Below are positions 1 through 6,197 of a stretch of 6,531 nt of DNA, piece by piece. Position 1 is the stretch's first letter; the number at the start of each line of letters is the position of its first letter. The stretch spans positions 1 through 6,531 of the forward strand of contig JAIBHM010000109.1 in assembly GCA_020028535.1 (NCBI GenBank), in the 5' to 3' direction. The DNA comes from Armatimonadota bacterium (GTDB taxonomy: Bacteria > Sysuimicrobiota > Sysuimicrobiia > Sysuimicrobiales > Kaftiobacteriaceae). A model generated the notes under the pieces. It saw nothing but the letters and a program-made list of their open reading frames with translations, did not search any database and was not told the DNA's origin. The position numbers and the translations under genes were made by a program.

Positions 1-1340
1 CGGATGACCGGCGCAAACTGCGACGCGGGATCGGGATGCGCCCCCCATCCGAGCACCAGGTCGAGCAGGATAACCGCTACCTCCGGGTCCTCCGCTTCCT
101 TCAGCAGGCGCTGCTGGCGTAGTTCAGGGTCGAGCATGGGGTGAAGCCGTCCAACCGTCAGCTCATCGCTCCCCATGTCGATGACCGTGTGCCCGCGACT
201 ATGCAGCGCGGATTCCAACATCTGCGAGCGCTCGAGCGGAGTGTTGGAGTACACCGGGCCAACATAGTGCTCCAGCAGGAGCAGCGCCTCATAACATAAC
301 GTGCCGCCGCTGTACAGGCCGCGGATGAACTTCTGTCCGGGTGCAAGGCGAAGCGCCTCTTGCGCCGGGAGCGCGTGCAGGCGGGGCCACGATGGCGGCG
401 ATCCGGTGGTCAGCCGGACCGCGATTTCGGCGGCATCTTCCAGCGTCTGCGCCCCAAAGATCCGCTGCGACGATGGCACCTGTGCGCCGACGAAGTTCAC
501 GACCACCGGCTTGCCGGTCTTCCACGCAGCAGCGAGCAACATCGCGGCGACCTCGGGTGCGGGAGGTTTGGAGATAAGGACGATGACATCGGTGATCGGG
601 TCAGCACCTAGCGCTGCGAGCCCCCACAGCGCCGTCATCCCGCCAACGGCCTGGCTCAGATCGCGCCCGCCGGTCCCGATGGCGTGCGAGATTCCCGCTC
701 CGCCGCGGTGAATGAGCGACGTGACCTCCTGAATACCTGTGCCCGCTGCTCCGACGACACCTACTGAGCCTCGGCGCACCTGGTTCGCGAATCCCAGCGC
801 CGCTCCCCCGAGGATTGCCGTGCCGCAGTCGGGACCCATGACCAGACGTCCCTGCGACGCCGCGGCACGTTTCAGATCGATCTCCGCCTGAAGCGGGACG
901 TTGTCGCTGAAGAGCATGACGTGCAGTCCCGCAACAAGCGCGTCTCTTGCCGCGCCGGCCGCAAACCGGCCGGGCACCGAGATCAGGGCCAGGTTCGCCC
1001 CTGAGAGCATCCGGGCCGCCGAGCCCACCGTCTTTGGACGGTATTCCTCAGTTGCGCCCGCGCTGCCGCGCGTCGCAAGCACCTCTTCCGCGTGCAGTAA
1101 TGCCTCCTCCGCTCGAGCGGCATCGTCGGCGGCGACGGAGAGGACGAGATCGTCCGGGCCCGCCGCGGCGACCTCTGCGGTCAGTAATCCGGCGTCACGC
1201 AGCAGCTCCTTGTTCGCGTCGGTGCCCATGACGGCGCCGGCCTCGCGCACGCCCGGCAGGTTCCGGACCTCACGCTGCGCAAACATGAGTGTGACGGAAT
1301 CAACGTACGCGCTGGGCTTGATCCGGCTGCGGACGATCAC
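1..1340 (-). CDS. fdrA: FdrA family protein (succinyl-CoA-synthetase-like), 3' end beyond left edge
   Basis: The visible 446 residues form one uninterrupted frame that ends at the window edge, so the C-terminus (about 70-110 residues by comparison with family members) is missing. The start is GTG at 1340-1338, giving MIVRSRIKPSAYVDSVTLM, which matches the usual FdrA N-terminus; no strong ribosome binding site precedes it. Family hallmarks seen are GTDANKELL (39-47), LFSDNVPLQAEI (143-154), the signature VMGPDCGTAI (167-176), the glycine-rich GVVGAAGTGIQEVT (194-207), SHAIGTGGRDL (218-228), VLISKPPAPEV (254-264), GLYSGGTL (341-348) and VILLDLVLGWGAHPDP (423-438). The fold is that of CoA-binding and CoA-ligase domains of the succinyl-CoA synthetase type, cytoplasmic. 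In E. coli fdrA sits in the allantoin-utilisation region and has been tied to oxamate carbamoyltransferase activity (from memory); whether this homologue does the same is unknown. It is divergent from the DUF3105 gene. Family assignment is firm; the reaction is not. Confidence 0.92.
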   Translation of the reverse strand, partial: MIVRSRIKPSAYVDSVTLMFAQREVRNLPGVREAGAVMGTDANKELLRDAGLLTAEVAAAGPDDLVLSVAADDAARAEEALLHAEEVLATRGSAGATEEYRPKTVGSAARMLSGANLALISVPGRFAAGAARDALVAGLHVMLFSDNVPLQAEIDLKRAAASQGRLVMGPDCGTAILGGAALGFANQVRRGSVGVVGAAGTGIQEVTSLIHRGGAGISHAIGTGGRDLSQAVGGMTALWGLAALGADPITDVIVLISKPPAPEVAAMLLAAAWKTGKPVVVNFVGAQVPSSQRIFGAQTLEDAAEIAVRLTTGSPPSWPRLHALPAQEALRLAPGQKFIRGLYSGGTLCYEALLLLEHYVGPVYSNTPLERSQMLESALHSRGHTVIDMGSDELTVGRLHPMLDPELRQQRLLKEAEDPEVAVILLDLVLGWGAHPDPASQFAPVI

Positions 1341-1447
1341 GGGATTGCAGATGAACTTCCAGCCGCCGCAGCCGCTTCCCTTGCCAGTCAAATCAGGCGT
1401 TTGTTAGACTGGAACGACCACACACGCACAGGAGTTGGGCTGCACGC
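1341..1447. other. Divergent intergenic region between fdrA and the DUF3105 gene
   Basis: This 107-bp spacer separates two genes read in opposite directions. It holds a plausible rightward promoter (listed separately) and the AGGAG ribosome binding site of the DUF3105 gene at 1430-1434, 13 bases before its ATG, which is a long but usable spacing. On the minus strand I found a TTGACT hexamer (plus-strand 1387-1392) but no acceptable -10 at the right distance, so no fdrA promoter is called. No long inverted repeat was seen. Confidence 0.6.
1381..1410 (+). promoter_or_regulatory. Candidate sigma70-type promoter for the DUF3105 gene
   Basis: TTGCCA at 1381-1386 matches the -35 consensus at five of six positions. 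TAGACT at 1405-1410 matches the -10 consensus at four of six, with an 18-base spacer. Transcription would start near 1417, giving a 5' leader of about 30 bases containing the AGGAG at 1430-1434. The call rests on sequence resemblance only; spacing and -10 match are middling. Confidence 0.4.
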
Positions 1448-2074
1448 ATGGAGCGAATGGGCAAGAAGGAAGCGCGCCGGCAGGCACGGCTGGAGCGCAA
1501 GGCGGCGGAGGCGGATCAGCGAAGACGGGCACGGTGGACCCGGTCGGGTCTGTTCATCGGCATCGCCGCGGTCATCGTCCTGGGGATCGGGTGGCTGGTG
1601 TGGCAGGGGCTGCGACCCGAGGCCAGCATTTCGGGCCCGTCACGGCCGGGCCAGCCTCCCGGACCTGAGGTTGTGGAATTTACAGACCAGGGACGCGATC
1701 ACATCCTGCCCGGTCAACCGCATCCGCCCTACAATTCGAACCCGCCGACGTCCGGCTGGCACTTTCCATCGCCGGCGCCCTGGGGATTCTACAACGATGA
1801 GCTCGCCGACGAGCTCCTGGTGCACAACCTCGAGCACGGGGGCATCTGGATCAGCTTCAAGGATGCGACCGACACCGAAGTGGTGGACGCCCTCGTCGCG
1901 CTGGGGCGCCAGTTCAGAACCAAAGTCATCATCACACACCGGCCCCGCAATGACAGCCGGATCGAGGTCGCCGCATGGACAAAATTGATGAAGCTGGACC
2001 GGTTCGATCGGGGCGCGATCGTCAACTTCATCAACCGATACAAGAACAAGGGACCCGAGTTCGTTCCGGACTAG
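1448..2074 (+). CDS. DUF3105 domain protein, single-pass membrane anchored
   Basis: This is a 208-residue protein of unknown function. Residues 1-32 are strongly basic (repeated Lys/Arg), followed by one hydrophobic segment at about 34-53 (LFIGIAAVIVLGIGWLVW). By the positive-inside rule the short N-terminus is cytoplasmic and the rest lies outside the membrane. After a Pro/Gly-rich linker (about 58-73) comes the DUF3105 domain, about 74-205, recognised by DHILPGQPHPPYNSNPPTSG (84-103) with His105 following, WGFYNDELADELLVHNLEHG (112-131) and the C-terminal NFINRYKNKGPEF segment. His85, His92, His105, His126 and His130 could bind a metal, but that is inference. ATG at 1448 is chosen for the AGGAG at 1430-1434; ATG at 1457 is an in-frame alternative. 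The gene is monocistronic and convergent with the SRPBCC gene, 11 bp away. Length is typical for the family; no biochemical role is established. Confidence 0.93.
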   Translation: MERMGKKEARRQARLERKAAEADQRRRARWTRSGLFIGIAAVIVLGIGWLVWQGLRPEASISGPSRPGQPPGPEVVEFTDQGRDHILPGQPHPPYNSNPPTSGWHFPSPAPWGFYNDELADELLVHNLEHGGIWISFKDATDTEVVDALVALGRQFRTKVIITHRPRNDSRIEVAAWTKLMKLDRFDRGAIVNFINRYKNKGPEFVPD

Positions 2075-2085
2075 TCCCAGGCTGG

Positions 2086-2574
2086 CTAGCGCTTCAAGCC
2101 GGTCCTCTCCCCTCGTTCCACAAATGGCTTGAGGCGTTCTCCGAGCAGCGACTTCCACCCGCGGTCGTAGCTCGCTTCTGTCTCGCCGGTCACTTCGCCG
2201 ACCACCCGGTGGGAGAGACGGACAACCGTGGCCTGCCCCTTTGGCTCGAGCATGATGTCTACGACGCCCGCGACCGCCCCGCGTATGCCTATTGGCCCGG
2301 TCAGACGGAGCCATTCGGGCCGGCGCGCGATCGTGACCGTGGCATACAGCACGCCTTCCCCGTTCCCCCAATCCTCGAACAGGCGGCCCCCAACGTTAGG
2401 CTCCAGGATGATGTCGCGGGCCTCCTCGGAGTACATGTGCGGCATCCCCCACCAGGCGGAGACCTCCTTCGTGAGCGCGTCGAAAACTCGCGCCGGACTG
2501 CCCTGGATCGTCACCTCCTGCTCGACTCGAAACGCGCCCACAGGCATCGGTGTCTTGCCCGTCTGGGTGTTCAT
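2086..2574 (-). CDS. SRPBCC/AHSA1-type ligand-binding protein
   Basis: This 162-residue soluble cytoplasmic protein belongs to the START/Bet v1-like SRPBCC superfamily, AHSA1 subgroup. The domain spans about residues 14-155. It opens with VEQEVTIQGSPARVFDALT (18-36), the usual first strand and helix of the fold, then WWGMPH (41-46), LEPNVGGRLFEDWGNGEG (57-74) and the C-terminal helix region YDRGWKSLLGERLKPFVE (136-153). Such proteins form a hydrophobic cavity that binds small lipophilic molecules; no ligand can be read from this sequence. The start ATG at 2574-2572 overlaps the stop of the upstream ArsR gene (ATGA), and AGGAG (plus-strand complement at 2584-2588) lies nine bases upstream, so the two are translated together. 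ArsR-SRPBCC pairs are common in bacteria, and the regulator most likely controls this gene. A longer open frame extends upstream through the ArsR gene, but that part is a shadow. Confidence 0.92.
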   Translation of the reverse strand: MNTQTGKTPMPVGAFRVEQEVTIQGSPARVFDALTKEVSAWWGMPHMYSEEARDIILEPNVGGRLFEDWGNGEGVLYATVTIARRPEWLRLTGPIGIRGAVAGVVDIMLEPKGQATVVRLSHRVVGEVTGETEASYDRGWKSLLGERLKPFVERGERTGLKR

Positions 2575-2924
2575 CGCCTCACGCTCCTCTCGTTCGGCTG
2601 CTCGACGTGCCGCTTCAACTTCAACAGCGATCCTGCCCACAACCCTTCGTAGTCGCTGATCCAGCGTTCGTAAATCTGGCGGATCGGCACCGGGTTGAGG
2701 TAATTCCACCGCTCGCGGCCGCGGCGTTCGACCAGAATCAGCCGGGCGCGCTCCAGGACCGCCAGGTGCTTCATAACCGCGAAGCGGGACAGGGATGGAA
2801 AAACCTCCGCCAGGCCCCCCGTGGTCCGCGGCCCGCGCTTGAGCAGGTCCAGCACTTTGCGGCGGGTCGGATCGGACAACGCCTTCCAGACCCATTCGGT
2901 GCCCTCGCCGGCTGGTGCCGTCAT
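2571..2924 (-). CDS. ArsR-family winged-helix transcriptional repressor
   Basis: The 117-residue product is almost entirely one winged-helix DNA-binding domain. VWKALSDPTRRKVLDLLKRG (12-31) is the characteristic ArsR opening, TTGGLAEVFPSLSRFAVMKH (34-53) contains the helix-turn-helix with the recognition helix around SRFAVMKHL, and LVERRGRERWNYLNPVPI (64-81) is the wing. There is no cysteine in the 117 residues, so the classical thiol metal site of ArsR/SmtB sensors is absent; this is the subgroup usually paired with SRPBCC proteins. Two starts are possible: ATG at 2924, chosen here, or an in-frame TTG at 2963 adding 13 residues. Neither has a convincing ribosome binding site. ATG is preferred because the added residues do not look like the family and because a promoter candidate would place the transcript start almost exactly at this ATG. 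It overlaps the downstream SRPBCC gene by four bases and is probably autoregulated through the palindrome at 2923-2946. Confidence 0.9.
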   Translation of the reverse strand: MTAPAGEGTEWVWKALSDPTRRKVLDLLKRGPRTTGGLAEVFPSLSRFAVMKHLAVLERARLILVERRGRERWNYLNPVPIRQIYERWISDYEGLWAGSLLKLKRHVEQPNERSVRR

Positions 2925-2946
2925 ATGTGACCATATGGTCACATAT
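2923..2946. promoter_or_regulatory. Perfect 24-bp palindrome, probable ArsR operator
   Basis: The two 12-base arms, ATATGTGACCAT and ATGGTCACATAT, are exact reverse complements with no spacer, centred between 2934 and 2935; symmetry stops at both ends (2922 c against 2947 t). It overlaps the first two bases of the repressor's ATG (2924-2923) and covers the candidate -10 hexamer. Dimeric ArsR proteins bind AT-rich inverted repeats of this kind, and this AT-rich patch stands out in a GC-rich window. Binding here would block RNA polymerase. The symmetry is seen directly; its role as operator is inferred. Confidence 0.72.
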
Positions 2947-2958
2947 TTGGTCTGGCAA
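2930..2958 (-). promoter_or_regulatory. Candidate promoter of the arsR-SRPBCC operon, probably leaderless
   Basis: Read on the minus strand, TTGCCA (2958-2953) matches the -35 consensus at five of six positions. After a 17-base spacer, TATGGT (2935-2930) matches the -10 consensus at four of six. The expected start of transcription, six or seven bases on, coincides with the A of the ATG at 2924, so the mRNA would have no 5' leader, in line with the lack of a ribosome binding site. A second -35-like TTGACT (2964-2959) has no matching -10 at standard spacing. Confidence 0.45.
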
Positions 2959-2987
2959 GTCAATGGGAAGACTTGGCCTTCGGAGAA

Positions 2988-3341
2988 TCAGGCGGGCTTC
3001 AGCGCGCGGATGGCCTCGTCTACACCCTGTTGCAGGGGGACGACGGCGTCTACGTGGGTGAGCAGCAGGACGCGGCGGATCAGGGCGCGCGTGGGGACCA
3101 CCAGCTGCAGGTGCTGGTGCCGCGTGCGCAGCCGGTTGGCCAGCTCGAAGAGCAAATGCACTCCGCGGCTGTCCAGGTAGGTCACGCCGGAGAGATCGAC
3201 GACAAGGCCCACTGAGCTGTTGGGGGCCGCGCCGAAGAGCTGCCCCCCGACCTCCGCGGCGTTCACGATGTCCACCTCGCCCGTCACGATCACGAGGGGA
3301 ATCCCATCCCGCTCCTCCACCCGCACCGAGGCGACCGTCAC
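2988..3341 (-). CDS. STAS-domain anti-sigma-factor antagonist (SpoIIAA/RsbV type)
   Basis: The product is 117 residues, a single STAS domain of normal length, cytoplasmic. GEVDIVNAAEV (21-31) and VVDLSGVTYLDSRGV (47-61) are the family signatures. Ser58 in DSRG is at the place of the serine phosphorylated by the partner kinase in SpoIIAA. Dephosphorylated, such proteins bind the RsbW/SpoIIAB-type kinase and release its sigma factor. The start is GTG at 3341-3339, preceded by GGGAGG seven bases upstream and overlapping the stop of the kinase/phosphatase gene by four bases (GTGA); an upstream extension of the frame would lie entirely inside that gene and is rejected. The overlap implies translational coupling and near-equal expression with its probable partner. 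No obvious terminator follows before the next gene's promoter. The cognate sigma factor is not in the window. Confidence 0.94.
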   Translation of the reverse strand: MTVASVRVEERDGIPLVIVTGEVDIVNAAEVGGQLFGAAPNSSVGLVVDLSGVTYLDSRGVHLLFELANRLRTRHQHLQLVVPTRALIRRVLLLTHVDAVVPLQQGVDEAIRALKPA

Positions 3342-6109
3342 ATGCGTACCTCCCGATGCAGCCGGCGGGACATCTGCACGATGGTCCCGGTCGATTCCGG
3401 CGTCACCTTGACGTTGTCCATCAACCCCCGCATCAGGCCGAGCCCCCGGCCCCGGTTCGTCCCGCGCGGCTGACGCCACCGGCCCCAGTCGCGGACCGTC
3501 AGCGTGAGATCCTCACGCGTCAGCTCACCCTCCACTTCGATCTGCCCATCAACCGCCGCGTATGCATGCTCGATCGCGTTCGAGAAGGCCTCGCTTGTGG
3601 CCACGGTGATTTCGAAGATCTCAGCCGAGCTGGCCTGGGCCTGGTCCAGCCAGCGCCGGATCGTGTGCCGCAGAAGCGGCATCGACGCCGGTACCGCAGC
3701 CAACCGCAAGCGTAGATGGGCGGGGTCAAGCAACGTCGCGTACAGCGCCAGCAGCGCGACGTCATCCGCGCTGGCCTCGCCGCCCAGCAGCGTGGAGACC
3801 AGGTGATCCAGCAGCGCTTCCGGCTGGTCCGGGGGATGCCCGGAGGCGGCGCGCACCAACCGCTCCAATCCCTCATCGAGCGCTTCCCCGCGGACCTCGA
3901 TGAGTCCATCGGTGTAGAGCACGATCGTGGACCCAGGGGCAATCGCAACCCGCTCCTCCTTGAACGAGACCTCTCCAGCTCCACCAATCGGCGGCGAGCC
4001 TCCCTCCAGCAGGAGGGCGGCCTTGCCGTCGGGCGAGATCACGAGCGGCGGCAGGTGGCCGGCGTTCGCGTACCGCACCGTCCAGGTAGGAGGATCAAAC
4101 GCGAGGTAGAGCACCGTCGCCATCTCTCGAATGTCCAATAGACGCGTCACGCGCTCGAGGATGACTGCAGGCGCGTGCCCCTCCATGGCATACGCGCGAA
4201 CCGCATTCTGGAGTTCCCCCATCACCGCCGCGGCCTGGATGCCGCGTCCGGCCACGTCACCCATCACGAGACCTACCTGCCCATCGGGGAGGGCCAGCGC
4301 ATCGTACCAGTCGCCGCCGACCTCGGCCTCCTGGCGCGCGGGCAGATACCGCGATGCGATCGCCATGCCGGGGAACTCCGGCAGGTGCTTGCGCAGCAGG
4401 CTCCGCTGCAGGGTCTCGGCGATACTGCGTTCGCGCCGGTACAGGCGAGCGTTGTCGATAGCCGTCGCGGCGAGACGGGCCAGCTCGAGCGCCAGCCGCT
4501 GGTCTTCCTCGGAGTAGGTCCGGCCGGACTCGGCCCACACGAACGAGATCGCGCCGAAGGTCTGCCCTCGCACCATTAGCGGCGCGATGATTGCCGAGAC
4601 GATCCCTAATTGACGGAGGAGTTGCAGGTGCTCCGGGCCCTTGGCCGCAGCCTGGAGCATCTCGTCGGTGACCACACGAGCGAGCGCCGCCTGCCCCGTA
4701 CGCACAACTTCGGCGATCCCGCTGCGCGCGTTGGGATCCGCCGGATACCGCCGCTCGATCTCGTACGCAAGCTGGACTTTGGCCGGGTCAACATGGGTGA
4801 CGGCGAGCCGCTCGATCTTTCCCTCTTTTCCGACGAGATCCACGGAACACCAATCCGCATACCTTGGCACCGCCAGGCGCGCGACGTTACGCAGGGTCTC
4901 TTCATAATCCAGCGAGCCCACGAGCACACCACTGGCCTCGGTGAGGAACGACATCCGGGTGTGAGCCCGCTCCGCGTCCTCGCGCGCTGAGCGCTCGCGC
5001 TCGACCGTGCCCCGGAGGCGATCTTCCCGCTCCGCCACGGCCCGGGCCATGGCACGCATCCCGGCGGCCAGCTGCGACGTCTCCACGACGCCGCGGACCT
5101 CAGGAATTTCCGGCCGCTCCCCGCGGGCAATCTCCGCGGCCGTATCGGCGAGCGAGACCAGCGGCTGCGTCAGCCGTCGCGCAATCAGCCCAAAGACCAG
5201 ACCGACTAGAATGACTGCGAGCGTGAGCAAGACGGCCTGTTCGACGACAGGACGGCGAATGCGGGCTTCGAGCGGCGCCAGCGGCCTTGTGAACGAGACC
5301 ACCCACCCACGCGACGTGACGGGGACCAGCGCGCCGAAGCGGGGGTCATTCGAGGAAAACGGAAGCCCCTGGCCGATGAGCCTGACGGGCCGGCCGCTCA
5401 AGGCTTGCTTGACCGGCTCGAAAGATGAGACATCACGGCGGTCGGGTGGCAGCGCCGGAGCGAACGTGGTGTGCATGATGATTCCGTTGCGGTCGATCAG
5501 CGTGGTGCGGGCGTCGGCCGGCATCGTCGTCTGTAACCGCGTGACCAGCCTGACTGGATAAAAGGCGGCGATGAGATACGCTCGCGGGCGGCCATCAGAC
5601 CGCTGGATCACGCGCCCGAACGCCACCGTCACCTGACCGGTTTGGATTCCCGACAGCGAGTCGCTCCACGCGCTCCGTGCGCCGGCGCGGAGCGCCCCGA
5701 TATACGGCCGGCTCGAGAGGTCTGTGCCCACCCCCTCTCCGGTCCCAGAAGCGATGACCCGCGCCTGCAAATCTGTGACAAAGAGCGCCCGGATGAAGCC
5801 GTAGGAATCGAGGACCTGCTCAAGGTAGGTCCCTACACTCGCTTGATCGAGCGGGATGCCCTCGTTGCCCAGGAACAACGCCAAGGCCAGTGTCGTGGTC
5901 TCGAGATCGTTGACGACCCGATCCACCTCCGCGGCGAGAGTGCGTGCGATGGAGACCGCATTGTCCATCTCCGCCTCGCGCCGTTCTGACAGGATAGTGC
6001 GGTAGGTGACAAACGTGAGAAAGATCAACAGGACGAGCAGCAGGACGAGGCTGACGGTCAGACTCGTCCCAAGACGCCATAGCCGGGGGGATTCAGGTCT
6101 GGAGCTCAT
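3338..6109 (-). CDS. Membrane sensor: dCache-HAMP-GAF-PP2C (SpoIIE/RsbU) phosphatase fused to RsbW-type kinase
   Basis: This 923-residue protein holds both opposing enzymes of a partner-switching system. In order: a membrane segment (about 15-37); an extracytoplasmic double-Cache-like sensor (about 44-285, with LFVTDLQARVIASG at 109-122 and LIDRNGIIMHTTF at 204-216); a second membrane segment (about 289-310); HAMP (about 311-365) running into a charged coiled-coil; GAF (about 390-555); PP2C/SpoIIE phosphatase (about 580-790); and a C-terminal HATPase_c kinase (about 795-915). Phosphatase metal ligands are visible as GGDWYD (Asp600, Asp603), MGDVAGRG (Asp618), YTDG (Asp734) and ADD (Asp782-783). 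The kinase shows an N box, EAFSNAIEHAY (840-850, Asn844), VRDWGRW (872-878) and RGRGLGLMRGLMD (886-898). Both domains therefore look catalytically intact. The likely substrate is Ser58 of the STAS protein whose gene overlaps this one by four bases. The start is ATG at 6109; the in-frame region upstream soon meets a stop. No good ribosome binding site or promoter was seen in front of it. Confidence 0.94.
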   Translation of the reverse strand: MSSRPESPRLWRLGTSLTVSLVLLLVLLIFLTFVTYRTILSERREAEMDNAVSIARTLAAEVDRVVNDLETTTLALALFLGNEGIPLDQASVGTYLEQVLDSYGFIRALFVTDLQARVIASGTGEGVGTDLSSRPYIGALRAGARSAWSDSLSGIQTGQVTVAFGRVIQRSDGRPRAYLIAAFYPVRLVTRLQTTMPADARTTLIDRNGIIMHTTFAPALPPDRRDVSSFEPVKQALSGRPVRLIGQGLPFSSNDPRFGALVPVTSRGWVVSFTRPLAPLEARIRRPVVEQAVLLTLAVILVGLVFGLIARRLTQPLVSLADTAAEIARGERPEIPEVRGVVETSQLAAGMRAMARAVAEREDRLRGTVERERSAREDAERAHTRMSFLTEASGVLVGSLDYEETLRNVARLAVPRYADWCSVDLVGKEGKIERLAVTHVDPAKVQLAYEIERRYPADPNARSGIAEVVRTGQAALARVVTDEMLQAAAKGPEHLQLLRQLGIVSAIIAPLMVRGQTFGAISFVWAESGRTYSEEDQRLALELARLAATAIDNARLYRRERSIAETLQRSLLRKHLPEFPGMAIASRYLPARQEAEVGGDWYDALALPDGQVGLVMGDVAGRGIQAAAVMGELQNAVRAYAMEGHAPAVILERVTRLLDIREMATVLYLAFDPPTWTVRYANAGHLPPLVISPDGKAALLLEGGSPPIGGAGEVSFKEERVAIAPGSTIVLYTDGLIEVRGEALDEGLERLVRAASGHPPDQPEALLDHLVSTLLGGEASADDVALLALYATLLDPAHLRLRLAAVPASMPLLRHTIRRWLDQAQASSAEIFEITVATSEAFSNAIEHAYAAVDGQIEVEGELTREDLTLTVRDWGRWRQPRGTNRGRGLGLMRGLMDNVKVTPESTGTIVQMSRRLHREVRM

Positions 6110-6197
6110 GCGAAATTCTTGACCGCTCAGGCCGGTGCGTTATCCTCGAGGACATACTCAGAAAATGGCATTCCGTGTGCCGGCGTTGGCTCCCTTC
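6110..6197. other. Intergenic spacer between M23 peptidase and sensor phosphatase/kinase genes
   Basis: These 88 bases lie between two genes on the minus strand. On that strand GATAAC (near plus position 6140) resembles a -10 hexamer, but no -35 fits at 16-18 bases. I found no rho-independent terminator (GC stem plus T-run) after the peptidase stop and no strong purine-rich ribosome binding site before the ATG at 6109. Read-through from the peptidase gene therefore cannot be excluded. Confidence 0.4.

Noticed and set aside
301..1407. Plus-strand open frames opposite fdrA (301-711 and 901-1407)
   Set aside because: They are Ala/Arg/Ser/Pro-rich products of high-GC antisense reading and match no family, whereas the minus strand encodes a continuous FdrA.
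2068..2077. GGACTAGTCC palindrome at the end of the DUF3105 gene as a terminator
   Set aside because: It is a ten-base symmetry without loop room or T-tract, and it lies partly in the coding region.
1401..2371. Other long frames over the DUF3105 gene (plus 1401-1988, minus 1640-2371)
   Set aside because: They are GC-driven shadows without family motifs; the frame at 1448-2074 carries clear DUF3105 signatures.
2575..2958. Upstream extension of the SRPBCC frame to a 290-residue protein
   Set aside because: The added part reads through the ArsR gene in another frame and has no recognisable domain; the ATG at 2574 has an AGGAG nine bases upstream and the coupled ATGA overlap.
2956..2975. Inverted repeat CAAGTC / GACTTG with an eight-base loop, considered as terminator of the STAS gene or second operator
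   Set aside because: The stem is only six base pairs, with no T-run, and it overlaps a TTGACT hexamer; chance cannot be excluded.
3342..3479. ATG-started extension of the STAS protein by 46 residues
   Set aside because: It lies wholly inside the kinase domain of the upstream gene and is low-complexity; the GTG at 3341 has a GGGAGG seven bases upstream and gives a STAS domain of normal length.
5100..6080. Additional small minus-strand frames within the sensor gene region
   Set aside because: They overlap the 923-residue protein in other frames and show only arginine/serine-rich shadow composition.
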